Under the pieces are notes generated by a model that was not told the DNA's origin, made no database searches, and saw only the letters and a program-made list of their open reading frames with translations. From an uncultured Prevotella sp. (GTDB lineage Bacteria > Bacteroidota > Bacteroidia > Bacteroidales > Bacteroidaceae): 25,963 nt of DNA. The position numbers were made by a program, and so were the translations under genes. This document shows positions 8,441-18,872 of this stretch, piece after piece. The stretch's first letter is position 1, and every line of letters begins with the position of its first letter. Where the stretch lies: the NCBI GenBank assembly GCA_934190685.1, contig CAKPTK010000016.1, positions 1 to 25,963 on the forward strand. Direction: 5' to 3'.

Positions 8441-8455
8441 AAAAACAAATTTTTT
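8439..8455. other. A/T-only hairpin after lptB
   Basis: Seven A, a CAAA spacer and six T directly after the lptB stop can fold into a short A-T stem. It may help end the lptB transcript, but the stem has no G-C pairs, so terminator function is uncertain. Confidence 0.35.
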
Positions 8456-8464
8456 ATCTATATA

Positions 8465-8496
8465 TTAGGTCTTTACGTGATTATTGAGTAATTTTG
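8465..8496 (+). promoter_or_regulatory. Promoter of tig
   Basis: TAATTTTG at 8489-8496 is an exact -7 element. TTAG at 8465-8468 is a 3-of-4 match to the -33 box with a 20-bp spacer. The leader to the tig start would be about 85 bases. Confidence 0.65.
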
Positions 8497-8586
8497 CAAC
8501 TCAATTGCGGTTTTGTGGCCTCATGCCAAGCCGGAAAAAGTATAACTTGACAGAATAATTAATAAAAACATAATAAAACATCAGAG

Positions 8587-9948
8587 ATGAAAATTACATT
8601 TGAAAATCCTGACAAGATCAATGGACAGATGACATTGGTCGTGGAAGAGGCTGATTACAAGGAAAATGTAGAAAAGCAACTGAAAGACTATCGTAAGAAA
8701 GCAAACGTTCCCGGTTTCCGTCCCGGCCAGGCTCCTATGGGCATGATCAAGAGACAGTTTGGAACCGCTGTAAAGGTGGATGCCATCAACAAACTCATTG
8801 GCGAGGAAATGTACAAATACATCCAGGACAACAAGATTCAGATGCTTGGCGAACCTCTTCCTTCAGAAAAGCAGGAGCAGCAGGATTTGGAGGCAGCAGG
8901 TCCTTATACCTTCGTGTTCGACATCGCTGTGGCACCAGAACTGAAAACCAAGTTGACCAAGAAAGACAAGATTGAATATTACAATATTGAAGTAGATGAC
9001 AAGTTGGTGAACGACCAAGTTGACATGTTCGCTTCCCGTGCCGGTCACTATGACAAGGTGGAGACCTACGACGCCGAGCAGAACGACATGCTCAAGGGTG
9101 ATCTCCGCGAACTTGACGCCAACGGCAATGCCAAGGAAGACGGCGTTGTGGTGGAAGGTGCCGTGCTGATGCCTAAGTACATCAAAGTGGAAGACCAGAA
9201 AAAACTCTTCGACGGCGCAAAGGTAGGAAGTGTCATCACATTCAATCCTAAGCAAGCTTATGAGGGCAATGAGGCAGAAATCTCTTCTTTGCTCAAAATT
9301 GACCGCGAGAAGGTGGCGGAGATGGATTCCAACTTCACTTATCTGGTAACAGAAATCAGCCGTTATGTCAAGGCTGAGGTGAACCAGGAACTCTTCGACA
9401 ATGTCTATGGTAAGGATGAGGTGAAGAGCGAGGAAGAATTCCGCAACAAAATCGCCGAGGGCCTGAAGGAACAGTTGAAGCTGAACAGCGACTACAAATT
9501 CCTCCTCGATGTTCGCGCTCACTGCGAGAAGAAGAACGAGAAGGCCGTTTATCCAGACGCTCTCTTGAAGAAAATTATGAAGCGCAACAATCCTGACAAG
9601 GATGACGAGTTCGTGGAGAAGAACTACGACCAGAGCATCAAGGAACTTACATGGCATCTCGTGAAGGAGGCTCTTGTCGGCCAGACAAAGATCAAGATCG
9701 AAGACGCCGATGTCAAGGAAGCAGCCAAGGAAGCAGCCCGTATGCAGTTCGCTCAGTATGGCATGAGCAATGTTCCAGAGGAATATCTTGACAATTATGT
9801 TCAGGAACTTCTGAAGAAGAAAGAATCCGTGAACCAGTTTGTTGACCGTGCCATCGACGTGAAATTGACAGCAGCCTTGAAGGACGTTGTTGCCATCGAG
9901 GAAAAGACTATTTCTCTCGACGATTTCAATAAGATGATGGGCGAATAA
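8587..9948 (+). CDS. tig: Trigger factor (ribosome-associated chaperone)
   Basis: Trigger factor, 453 residues, binds near the ribosome exit tunnel and shields nascent chains. The ribosome-docking signature GFRPGQAP (43-50) is in the N-terminal domain, with a Gln where many species have Lys. The middle region (about 150-245) is where the FKBP-type prolyl isomerase domain lies in the family, but it is divergent here and its activity is uncertain. The rest is the helical substrate-binding C-terminal domain. Length is slightly above the E. coli protein. The gene order tig-clpP-clpX is conserved across bacteria. Codon use is biased towards abundant codons, consistent with high expression. Confidence 0.95.
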   Translation: MKITFENPDKINGQMTLVVEEADYKENVEKQLKDYRKKANVPGFRPGQAPMGMIKRQFGTAVKVDAINKLIGEEMYKYIQDNKIQMLGEPLPSEKQEQQDLEAAGPYTFVFDIAVAPELKTKLTKKDKIEYYNIEVDDKLVNDQVDMFASRAGHYDKVETYDAEQNDMLKGDLRELDANGNAKEDGVVVEGAVLMPKYIKVEDQKKLFDGAKVGSVITFNPKQAYEGNEAEISSLLKIDREKVAEMDSNFTYLVTEISRYVKAEVNQELFDNVYGKDEVKSEEEFRNKIAEGLKEQLKLNSDYKFLLDVRAHCEKKNEKAVYPDALLKKIMKRNNPDKDDEFVEKNYDQSIKELTWHLVKEALVGQTKIKIEDADVKEAAKEAARMQFAQYGMSNVPEEYLDNYVQELLKKKESVNQFVDRAIDVKLTAALKDVVAIEEKTISLDDFNKMMGE

Positions 9949-9973
9949 GAAGTTTTTTTTGAAAAAAACTTCT
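9949..9973 (+). other. A/T-rich hairpin directly after tig
   Basis: AGAAG followed by eight T, then a G, seven A and CTTCT form a near-perfect inverted repeat starting at the last base of the tig stop codon. There is no T run after it, so it is more likely an mRNA 3'-end stabiliser or a weak terminator than a classical terminator. Confidence 0.45.
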
Positions 9974-9981
9974 AATATTAT

Positions 9982-10046
9982 AGAGGTTATCGACTTTTTT
10001 TATTATCTTTGTTGCTACAACAAGAATAATGAGGTCGATAACCTCT
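9982..10046. repeat. 13-bp perfect inverted repeat straddling the clpP promoter
   Basis: The arm at 9982-9994 (AGAGGTTATCGAC) is exactly complementary to the arm at 10034-10046. The 39-base loop contains the clpP -7 element. The right arm is followed by CTTTTT, so in a transcript reading through from tig the arms would form a terminator-like hairpin. A transcript starting inside the loop would lack the left arm. Confidence 0.8.
10004..10011 (+). promoter_or_regulatory. -7 element of clpP promoter
   Basis: TATCTTTG matches TAnnTTTG. No convincing -33 box is present 19-21 bp upstream. Transcription would start near 10016, leaving a leader of about 65-70 bases that includes the right arm of the inverted repeat. 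Confidence 0.6.
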
Positions 10047-10083
10047 CTTTTTGTCTATATAAAAACAGGTAACAGGTATTAAC

Positions 10084-10752
10084 ATGATGAATGATTTCAG
10101 AAAATATGCCACAAGCAAATTAGGCATAAATGGGATGGCGCTTGATGACGTGATAAGTTCACAGGCACAATATCTTAATCCTTATATTTTGGAAGAACGC
10201 CAATTGAATGTGACTCAGATGGACGTGTTCTCCCGTTTGATGATGGACCGTGTAATCTTCTTGGGTACACAGATCGACGACTATACGGCCAACACCTTGC
10301 AGGCGCAGTTGCTCTATCTGGACTCTGTGGATCCTGGCAAGGATATTTCCATCTATATCAACTCTCCTGGCGGAAGCGTTACGGCAGGCTTGGGCATTTA
10401 TGACACCATGCAGTTTATCACCAGTGATGTAGCGACGATGTGCACCGGAATGGCCGCTTCCATGGCTGCTGTCCTGCTCGTGGCTGGTGCCGAAGGCAAG
10501 CGCTCTGCATTGACCCACAGCCGTGTGATGATCCACCAGCCATTGGGCGGTGTGCAGGGACAAGCTTCCGATATCGAGATTGAGGCCAAGGAAATCCAGA
10601 AATTCAAGAAGGAACTTTATACAATCATTTCCGACCATTCGCACACACCTTATGAGAAAGTGTGGAAGGACAGCGACCGCAACTATTGGATGACAGCAGA
10701 AGAGGCTAAGGAATATGGCATGATTGATGAAGTGATGACCAGAAAGAAATAA
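10084..10752 (+). CDS. clpP: ATP-dependent Clp protease proteolytic subunit
   Basis: ClpP, 222 residues, forms the tetradecameric serine protease barrel that degrades proteins unfolded by ClpX. The catalytic triad is Ser126 (GMAASMAA), His151 (MIHQP) and Asp196 (KDSDRNYWM). The substrate-binding SPGGSV segment is at 94-99. The N-terminus is about 15 residues longer than the mature E. coli protein and may be a processed propeptide. ATGATG at the start allows initiation at codon 1 or 2. clpX follows after 16 bases and is probably co-transcribed. Confidence 0.97.
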   Translation: MMNDFRKYATSKLGINGMALDDVISSQAQYLNPYILEERQLNVTQMDVFSRLMMDRVIFLGTQIDDYTANTLQAQLLYLDSVDPGKDISIYINSPGGSVTAGLGIYDTMQFITSDVATMCTGMAASMAAVLLVAGAEGKRSALTHSRVMIHQPLGGVQGQASDIEIEAKEIQKFKKELYTIISDHSHTPYEKVWKDSDRNYWMTAEEAKEYGMIDEVMTRKK

Positions 10753-10768
10753 TCAAGGATACGGAAAT

Positions 10769-12001
10769 ATGCCAAAGAAAGTATGTAGCTTCTGTGGAAG
10801 GAGCGAGAGTGATGTGAAACTCTTGATTACCGGCCTTTCTGGCAATATCTGCGACCAGTGTGTGCAACAGGCATACGAGATATTGCAAACCTCAGGGGCC
10901 ATTGAGGACGAAAAGGGCAAGAGCGCTTTCAAACTGAAGAAGGTGCCTAAGCCGACGGAAATCAAGAAATATCTTGATGAATATATCATCGGCCAGGATG
11001 AGGCGAAACGCTACTTGTCTGTGGCTGTGTACAATCACTACAAACGATTGCAACAGCCGGTGGACGACAATGGTGTGGAAATCGAAAAGAGCAATATTAT
11101 CATGGTCGGCAGCACAGGTACTGGAAAGACGTTGTTGGCACGTACAATCGCAAAATTGCTCGACGTGCCCTTCACTATCGTCGATGCGACGGTGTTCACA
11201 GAAGCCGGCTATGTGGGCGAGGATGTGGAGAGCATCCTTTCCAGGCTGCTCCAAGTGGCCAATTATGATGTGAAGGCAGCGGAATGCGGTATCGTGTTCA
11301 TCGACGAGATAGACAAGATTGCCCGAAAGGGTGACAACCCAAGCATCACTCGGGATGTGAGTGGCGAAGGTGTGCAGCAGAGCATGCTGAAACTGCTTGA
11401 GGGTACGATGGTAAATGTTCCTCCAAAAGGTGGACGCAAGCATCCCGACCAGGACTATATTCATGTGAACACTAAGAATATCCTGTTTATTTGTGGCGGT
11501 GCGTTTGACGGCATAGAACGGAAAATCGCCCAGCGTCTGAACACCCACACGGTAGGCTATGCGTCGGTGCAGAACGTTTACAAGATAGACACCAACGATT
11601 TGATGAAATATATCCTGCCGCAGGATTTGAAGTCCTTTGGACTGATACCGGAAATCATCGGTCGTCTTCCCGTTCTCACTTACCTCAATCCGTTGAACAG
11701 GGAAGCCTTGTCCAAAATCTTGACAGAACCGAAGAATTCCATCATCAAGCAGTATAAGAAACTCTTTGAGATGGACGGCATAGACTTGGAATTTGCTTCA
11801 GATGTGTATGACTACATCGTGGACAAGGCCATGGAATACAAATTGGGCGCTCGTGGATTGCGTTCCATTGTGGAAAGCATCATAATGGATGCCATGTATG
11901 AGATCCCTGCGAAGAAGGTGAAAAAGTTCACCGTGACACTCGACTACGCGAAAAAACAACTAGACAAGGCACATCTCCAGAAATTGGAGGGCGCTTCTTA
12001 A
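10769..12001 (+). CDS. clpX: ATP-dependent Clp protease ATPase subunit ClpX
   Basis: ClpX, 410 residues, is the hexameric AAA+ unfoldase that feeds substrates to ClpP. The N-terminal zinc-binding domain uses Cys6, Cys9, Cys28 and Cys31. The AAA+ core shows Walker A GSTGTGKT, the pore-1 loop GYVGED, Walker B FIDEIDK, the RKH loop (GGRKHPDQD) and sensor 2 LGARGLRS. In the position of the IGF tripeptide that docks into ClpP, this protein reads VGY (262-264). It is followed by a hairpin terminator. Confidence 0.98.
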   Translation: MPKKVCSFCGRSESDVKLLITGLSGNICDQCVQQAYEILQTSGAIEDEKGKSAFKLKKVPKPTEIKKYLDEYIIGQDEAKRYLSVAVYNHYKRLQQPVDDNGVEIEKSNIIMVGSTGTGKTLLARTIAKLLDVPFTIVDATVFTEAGYVGEDVESILSRLLQVANYDVKAAECGIVFIDEIDKIARKGDNPSITRDVSGEGVQQSMLKLLEGTMVNVPPKGGRKHPDQDYIHVNTKNILFICGGAFDGIERKIAQRLNTHTVGYASVQNVYKIDTNDLMKYILPQDLKSFGLIPEIIGRLPVLTYLNPLNREALSKILTEPKNSIIKQYKKLFEMDGIDLEFASDVYDYIVDKAMEYKLGARGLRSIVESIIMDAMYEIPAKKVKKFTVTLDYAKKQLDKAHLQKLEGAS

Positions 12002-12010
12002 AAATATTCT

Positions 12011-12043
12011 CCTTCCCTTTCTGATTGAAAGGGAAGGGAATCT
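12011..12043 (+). terminator. Hairpin terminator after clpX
   Basis: An 11-bp perfect stem (12011-12021 with 12027-12037) with a 5-base loop, starting 10 bases after clpX. The following T tract is short and interrupted (GAATCTTT), so termination may be incomplete. Confidence 0.65.
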
Positions 12044-12089
12044 TTAACCTGAAAAACATTGAATGCAATCGGCTTAATCGTTTAGTAAC

Positions 12090-14267
12090 ATGGCAAAGGA
12101 AGTAAATCTGACACAGCAACTGAAATACTATTTCGGCTTTGACAAGTTCAAGGGAGACCAAGAAGCCATTATCCGCAACGTGCTTGCGGGTAACGACACT
12201 TTTGTGCTGATGCCGACCGGCGGAGGCAAAAGTCTTTGCTATCAGTTGCCTTCTCTAATTATGGAGGGAACGGCAATTGTCATTTCTCCGCTCATCGCCT
12301 TGATGAAAAACCAAGTGGACGTCATCAACGGATTGAGTGAGGGTGAGGGCGTGGCTCATTATTTGAACTCTTCGCTCAATCGTTCGGCAATAGAAACGGT
12401 GAAGCGGGATGTCATGTCGGGAAAAACAAAACTGCTGTATGTGGCACCCGAGTCCTTGACCAAGGAGGAGAATGTCGACTTCTTGAAGACGGTGAAGATA
12501 TCGTTCTATGCCATCGACGAGGCTCATTGTATTTCAGAGTGGGGCCACGACTTCCGACCGGAATACCGGCGCATTCGGCCGATAGTCGACGAGATCGGGC
12601 GTGCACCGATTATCGCGCTCACCGCTACCGCTACGGACAAGGTGCGTACAGACATCATCAAGAATCTGGACATCTTGGACGCTAAGGAATTTAAAAGCTC
12701 TTTCAACCGCCCCAACCTTTATTATGAAGTTCGCCCCAAGACGGAAGATGTGGATCGACAGATTATCATGTTCATCCGTCAGCACCAAGGCAAGAGCGGC
12801 ATCATCTATTGCCTGTCCCGCAAAAAAGTGGAGGAGTTGGCAGCCATCTTGAAGGCCAATGACATCAAGGCTGCTCCCTATCATGCTGGATTGGATTCGG
12901 CGACACGCTCGCAGACCCAAGACGATTTCTTGATGGAGAAAATAGATGTCATTGTCGCCACAATCGCCTTTGGTATGGGCATAGACAAGTCCGACGTCAG
13001 GTTCGTCATCCACTACGACATCCCCAAGAGTCTTGAGGGATATTATCAGGAAACCGGACGTGCCGGCAGAGATGGCGGCGAGGGCATTTGTATCGCTTTC
13101 TATTCGAACAAAGACCTCAAAAAACTGGAGAAGTTCATGGAGGGCAAGCCTGTGGCGGAGCAAGATATCGGTAGACAACTGTTGCAGGAAACTGCCGCTT
13201 ATGCCGAATCTTCAGTCTGTCGCAGAAAGATGCTCCTACATTATTTCGGAGAACAGTATGACAAGGAAAATTGCGGCAACTGCGACAACTGTCTTCATCC
13301 CAAAGAGCGGATAGAGGCGCAAAAGTTGTTGGAAATCGTATTGCATGCCGTGAGTGCGGTGAAGGAAAATTTCCGTGCCGAGTATATCATTGACTTTGTC
13401 AAGGGACGTGGTACGGACGACATTGTCTCCCATAAACACGATCTGTTGGAAGAATTTGGCGCAGGCGATGGCGAGGACGACAAATTGTGGAGCCCGGTCA
13501 TCCGTCAAGCCATCATTGCCGGTTATTTGAAGAAGGATGTGGAGAACTATGGATTGCTCAAATTGACGGCTGCCGGGCGGCGATTCATGAACCATCCTAA
13601 GTCGTTCATGATTGTCCGTGACCGGGAGTTCAAGGATGTCATCGGGGACGAATCCCATGACGGAGCTGCTTCGGCGCTCGATCCTGTTCTCTACCGGATG
13701 CTTGTGGACTTGCGTAAAACGGCAGCCAAGAAACAACATCTGCCTCCATACGTGATTTTCCAGGACGAGTCGCTCAAGCAGATGGCGATGATGTATCCTG
13801 TCAATCTTCAGGAATTGCAAAACATACAAGGTGTCGGTGTGGGGAAGGCCAAACGCTACGGCAAGGAATTTTGTACCCTGATTGAGGAATATTGCAAGGA
13901 GAACGATATTGAACGCCCTGAGGAAATCCGTGTCCGTACAGTGGCGAAAAAGTCGATGATCAAGGTGAAGATAATTCAGAACATCGACCGGAAGATCGCG
14001 CTGGACGATATCGCCGCGGCCTTGGGCATCGATTTCGACGAGATGCTGAACGAGGTGGAGGCTATCGTGTACAGCGGAACGAAGTTGAACATCGACTATT
14101 TCCTGGAAGATATCATGGACGATGACCATGTGGACGATATTTATGAATATTTCCGTGAAAGTGAAACCGACGACCTTGACACGGCAGTGGAAGAGTTGGG
14201 TGGAGACTATACGGAAGACGAGATACGTCTTGTGCGAATCAAGTTCCTGTCTGAAATGGCGAATTAG
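12090..14267 (+). CDS. recQ: ATP-dependent DNA helicase RecQ
   Basis: RecQ, 725 residues, is a 3'-5' DNA helicase of recombination and replication-fork repair. Walker A MPTGGGKS is at 41-48 and the DEAH box at 143-146 (DEAHCISEWGHDFRPEY). The arginine-finger region GYYQETGRAGRDG ends helicase lobe 2. The zinc site is Cys377, Cys395, Cys398 and Cys401. An HRDC domain lies at about 530-605. The last 110 residues carry a predicted helix-turn-helix (ALDDIAAALGIDFDEMLNEVEAI) and a very acidic tail, an extension I associate with Bacteroidetes RecQ proteins. No clear promoter is visible in the 45 bases upstream. Confidence 0.96.
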   Translation: MAKEVNLTQQLKYYFGFDKFKGDQEAIIRNVLAGNDTFVLMPTGGGKSLCYQLPSLIMEGTAIVISPLIALMKNQVDVINGLSEGEGVAHYLNSSLNRSAIETVKRDVMSGKTKLLYVAPESLTKEENVDFLKTVKISFYAIDEAHCISEWGHDFRPEYRRIRPIVDEIGRAPIIALTATATDKVRTDIIKNLDILDAKEFKSSFNRPNLYYEVRPKTEDVDRQIIMFIRQHQGKSGIIYCLSRKKVEELAAILKANDIKAAPYHAGLDSATRSQTQDDFLMEKIDVIVATIAFGMGIDKSDVRFVIHYDIPKSLEGYYQETGRAGRDGGEGICIAFYSNKDLKKLEKFMEGKPVAEQDIGRQLLQETAAYAESSVCRRKMLLHYFGEQYDKENCGNCDNCLHPKERIEAQKLLEIVLHAVSAVKENFRAEYIIDFVKGRGTDDIVSHKHDLLEEFGAGDGEDDKLWSPVIRQAIIAGYLKKDVENYGLLKLTAAGRRFMNHPKSFMIVRDREFKDVIGDESHDGAASALDPVLYRMLVDLRKTAAKKQHLPPYVIFQDESLKQMAMMYPVNLQELQNIQGVGVGKAKRYGKEFCTLIEEYCKENDIERPEEIRVRTVAKKSMIKVKIIQNIDRKIALDDIAAALGIDFDEMLNEVEAIVYSGTKLNIDYFLEDIMDDDHVDDIYEYFRESETDDLDTAVEELGGDYTEDEIRLVRIKFLSEMAN

Positions 14268-14332
14268 GGTTAAATAGCATTAACGGAAAAAGAAATTCGG
14301 GCGAAGATAGTGATAGAGTGAAAAATAATTAC

Positions 14333-14340
14333 TAAATTTG
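14333..14340 (+). promoter_or_regulatory. -7 element of guaB promoter
   Basis: TAAATTTG is an exact TAnnTTTG match. No clear -33 box is present. The leader would be about 16-18 bases, ending in an A/T-rich stretch before the ATG. Confidence 0.65.
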
Positions 14341-14350
14341 CACGCAATAA

Positions 14351-15847
<1,497 letters not shown>

Positions 15848-15882
15848 TGGATTTGAAGAAGAAAATAGACAAACAATAAAGT

Positions 15883-15914
15883 TATGGGGCGGGCAATCAG
15901 ATGTTCGCCCCATA
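15883..15914 (+). terminator. GC-rich hairpin after guaB
   Basis: A 9-bp perfect stem, TATGGGGCG (15883-15891) with CGCCCCATA (15906-15914), and a 14-base loop, 36 bases after guaB. There is no T run after it, so it may be a pausing or mRNA-stabilising element and may let transcription continue into the parvulin gene. Confidence 0.5.
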
Positions 15915-15961
15915 CACGCTTAAATAAATGTAGAGAACCTATAGACTCGAAAGAACACGTG

Positions 15962-17389
15962 ATGAAGATAAAAGCGATATTGGCAACCTTGCTTCTTTGT
16001 GGGGGAATGGTTTATGCCCAAACTGACGACGTGACAATCATGACCATTAATGGTCAACCCATAAGCAAGTCCGAGTTTGAATATTCTTATAACAAGAACA
16101 ATGCGGAAGGTGTCATCGACAAGAAAAGTGTGGACGAGTATGTCGACCTGTTCATTAATTATAAGTTGAAGGTCGCCGCCGCACTCGATGCCCATTTGGA
16201 CACGCTTAGTTCTTTCAAAAAAGAATTCGCCACCTATCGCGACCAGCAAATACGTCCTGCAGTCATCACGGATGCGGATGTTGAGGCTGAGGCCAAACGC
16301 ATTTACTCTGAGACCCAACACCGCATTGATTCGTTGGGCGGACTGTTCCGCCCAGCCCACATATTGTTGCTATTGTCGCAGCAAGCTTCCGACAAGGACA
16401 AGGCGACTGCCGAACAACGCATCGATTCTATCTATACAGTTCTGAAGAAAGGGGCCGATTTCGCGGAAATGGCGAAGAAATATTCTCAAGATCCAGGCTC
16501 AGCCAGTCAAGGTGGACTGCTGCCTTGGTTGACGAAAGGACAGACACTGAAAGAGTTCGAAAACCAGGTAATGGCGCTGAAAGTAGGACAGATGAGCAAA
16601 CCATTCCTTTCTCCCGCCGGCTATCATATAATCTTGCTGAAAGACAAGAAAATGTTTGATCCTTATGACTCCGTTCGCAATGACATCTTGCGCTTTATTG
16701 ATGCAAGAGGACTGAAAGAGCGTATCATCGACAACAAACTGCAATTGATGGCAGCTCAGGAGGGAAACGGCGCGACACCACAGACTGTGTTGGCGGAGAA
16801 GGAGAAAGAGATGGAATCATCCGATTCCGACTTGAAGAATTTAATTCGTGAATATCACGATGGTCTGTTACTTTTCGAAATCAGCACCCGCATGGTGTGG
16901 GATAAGGCCGCCAAAGACGAGGCGGGATTGCAGGCTTATTTCAAGAAGAACAAGAAAAATTATAAATGGGAAGTTCCACGGTTCAAGGGTATGGCCTATC
17001 ACGTGAAAACCCAAGAGGATGTGAAGGCCGTGAAGGATTGTGTTAAAGGGCTGTCTTTCGACAAATGGGCGGAGAAGCTTCGCTCTACCTTCAACAACGA
17101 TAGTACCATTCGCATCCGTGTGGAAAAAGGACTGTTCAAACAAGGTGACAATCCTCTGGTTGACAGGGACGTTTTTGGAAAGAACACGGAAGTGAAACCT
17201 TTGAAAGACTATCCCATCGATGCCGTTTATGGCAAAGTCATCAAGGCTCCGCAGGCCTTGGATGATGTACGTGGACTTGTGACCGCCGATTATCAAGACG
17301 CACTTGAAAAAGAATGGGTCGCTTCCTTAAGAAAGAAATATCCGGTGGTGGTGGACCATGACGTTCTCGCCACTGTCAACAAAAAATAA
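15962..17389 (+). CDS. Periplasmic parvulin-type prolyl isomerase (PpiC/SurA-like)
   Basis: A 475-residue exported prolyl isomerase. A signal peptide (MKIKAILATLLLCGGMVYAQ, cleavage near residue 19-20) directs it to the periplasm. A helical SurA_N-like region (about 24-125) precedes a canonical parvulin domain (about 129-229: RPAHILLLL, YSQDPGSASQGG, GYHIILLKD). The remainder (about 270-475) includes a further region that resembles a degenerate parvulin/foldase domain without the canonical motifs. I use the ATG at 15962 because it places the signal peptide at the N-terminus. The longer frame from 15884 would start within the guaB hairpin. It sits 19 bases before the SurA-like gene and probably works with it in outer-membrane protein folding. 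Confidence 0.88.
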   Translation: MKIKAILATLLLCGGMVYAQTDDVTIMTINGQPISKSEFEYSYNKNNAEGVIDKKSVDEYVDLFINYKLKVAAALDAHLDTLSSFKKEFATYRDQQIRPAVITDADVEAEAKRIYSETQHRIDSLGGLFRPAHILLLLSQQASDKDKATAEQRIDSIYTVLKKGADFAEMAKKYSQDPGSASQGGLLPWLTKGQTLKEFENQVMALKVGQMSKPFLSPAGYHIILLKDKKMFDPYDSVRNDILRFIDARGLKERIIDNKLQLMAAQEGNGATPQTVLAEKEKEMESSDSDLKNLIREYHDGLLLFEISTRMVWDKAAKDEAGLQAYFKKNKKNYKWEVPRFKGMAYHVKTQEDVKAVKDCVKGLSFDKWAEKLRSTFNNDSTIRIRVEKGLFKQGDNPLVDRDVFGKNTEVKPLKDYPIDAVYGKVIKAPQALDDVRGLVTADYQDALEKEWVASLRKKYPVVVDHDVLATVNKK

Positions 17390-17408
17390 AAATAACGACA
17401 TAACGAAG

Positions 17409-18872
17409 ATGAACAAGACTTACCGGTGGGGCGCCTCCTTGATGGTGTCACTGATGATGATGGCTGTGGTTTCAGCCAACGCAGGCAAGAACTCTGTATA
17501 TGCAGACAGGGCTTATTCAAGATCCCTGTCAGGCGACTCGGTTAAAAAGGATCAACCAACCGCTCCTGTCCATGAAAACAGCATTGTCGACGAGGTGATA
17601 TGGGTTGTGGGAGATGAACCTATTTTGAAATCGGATGTCGAGGTGATGCGTTTGCAGAGCGAACAGGAAGGTGTGAAGTGGAATGGCAATCCCGACTGTC
17701 TGATTCCGGAGCAGTTGGCTGTGCAGAAACTCTATCTTCATCAAGCCGCCCTTGACAGTATCGAGGTGACTGAATCGGAAATCTCGCAAGGCATCGACCA
17801 GCAGATCAACGGTTGGATACAGATGATTGGCTCCAAGGAAAAATTGGAGGAATACCGCAAGCAGACCGTTACACAGATGCGACAGGAACTGCACGATGAC
17901 TTCAAAAACCATGAGCTTATCGACAAGATGAAGCAAAAGTTGATTGGCGATGTCGCCGTGACACCGGCTGAGGTGCGCAACTATTTCAAGGATATGCCAC
18001 AAGACAGTCTACCTTTCATTCCAACAGAAGTGGAAGTCGAAATTTTGACAAATGCCCCAAGACTGCCACAGGAAGAAATCAACAGAGTCAAGGATGAACT
18101 CCGCAATTTCACAGATCGTGTCAACAAAGGCGAGGTGTCATTCGCCACTTTGGCGCGTCTTTATTCCGAAGACCCGGGTACAGCCCGTCAAGGTGGTGAA
18201 CTCGGTTTCACAGGCCGAGCCAATTTGGATCCAGCCTTTGCCAATGTGGCGTTTAATCTTACGGATCCCAAGAAAATTTCCAAGATTGTAGAGTCTGAGT
18301 TTGGCTATCATATCATCCAGTTGATTGACAAACGTGGAGATAAGATCAATGTTCGTCATATTTTGCTGAAACCTAAGGTTGACCAAGAAAGTATTGACAA
18401 AACCCTTGCCCGTTTGGATTCCATCAGGACAGACATCTGTGACAAGAAGTTTACTTTTGAGGATGCCGCCGGTGTGCTTTCTGACGACAAGGACACACGT
18501 CTCAACCATGGCTTGATGGCATACATTGATATGAACAGTCAGACCAGAACTTCAAAGTTCCGTATGCGTGACCTTCCATCGGAAGTGGCGCGAGTGGTTG
18601 ACACGCTGAAAGTAGACCAGGTGTCAGCCCCCTTCTCCATGATCAACGACAAGGGAAAGACCGTGTGTGCCATCATCAAACTCAAGTCTAGAGTTGAAGG
18701 CCATCGTGCCACCATCACGGAAGACTATCAGGCGATGAAGGATGTGGTGCTTGCCCAGCGCCGAATAGATATACTCCACAAATGGGTGACGGACAAAATC
18801 AAGACCACATACGTGAAAATGAACGACCGATATAAGGATTGCAAGTTTGAATATCAAGGTTGGGTTAAATGA
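17409..18872 (+). CDS. surA: SurA-like periplasmic chaperone with two parvulin domains
   Basis: A 487-residue periplasmic chaperone/prolyl isomerase of SurA architecture. A signal peptide (about 1-25, ending SANA) is followed by a helical SurA_N domain (about 57-200, IVDEVIWVVGDEPILKSDVE). Parvulin domain 1 is at about 207-308 (YSEDPGTARQGGELGF, GYHIIQLIDK) and parvulin domain 2 at about 314-420 (NVRHILLKPKV, then a divergent remainder). SurA escorts unfolded beta-barrel proteins to the BAM complex. I chose the ATG at 17409 over the in-frame one at 17358, which lies inside the preceding gene. The stop overlaps the next start (ATGA), so the OstA-like gene is translationally coupled. The second parvulin domain lacks the QGG motif and may be inactive. 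Confidence 0.9.
   Translation: MNKTYRWGASLMVSLMMMAVVSANAGKNSVYADRAYSRSLSGDSVKKDQPTAPVHENSIVDEVIWVVGDEPILKSDVEVMRLQSEQEGVKWNGNPDCLIPEQLAVQKLYLHQAALDSIEVTESEISQGIDQQINGWIQMIGSKEKLEEYRKQTVTQMRQELHDDFKNHELIDKMKQKLIGDVAVTPAEVRNYFKDMPQDSLPFIPTEVEVEILTNAPRLPQEEINRVKDELRNFTDRVNKGEVSFATLARLYSEDPGTARQGGELGFTGRANLDPAFANVAFNLTDPKKISKIVESEFGYHIIQLIDKRGDKINVRHILLKPKVDQESIDKTLARLDSIRTDICDKKFTFEDAAGVLSDDKDTRLNHGLMAYIDMNSQTRTSKFRMRDLPSEVARVVDTLKVDQVSAPFSMINDKGKTVCAIIKLKSRVEGHRATITEDYQAMKDVVLAQRRIDILHKWVTDKIKTTYVKMNDRYKDCKFEYQGWVK

Noticed and set aside
15884..15961. Upstream extension of the PpiC-like gene
   Set aside because: The ATG at 15884 is inside the guaB hairpin, and the extension would hide the signal peptide that begins at 15962.
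16988..17389. C-terminal part of the PpiC-like protein as a second active parvulin domain
   Set aside because: The segment has a faintly similar layout, but the parvulin hallmarks (HILL, QGG, GYHI) are missing, so I do not claim a functional second domain.
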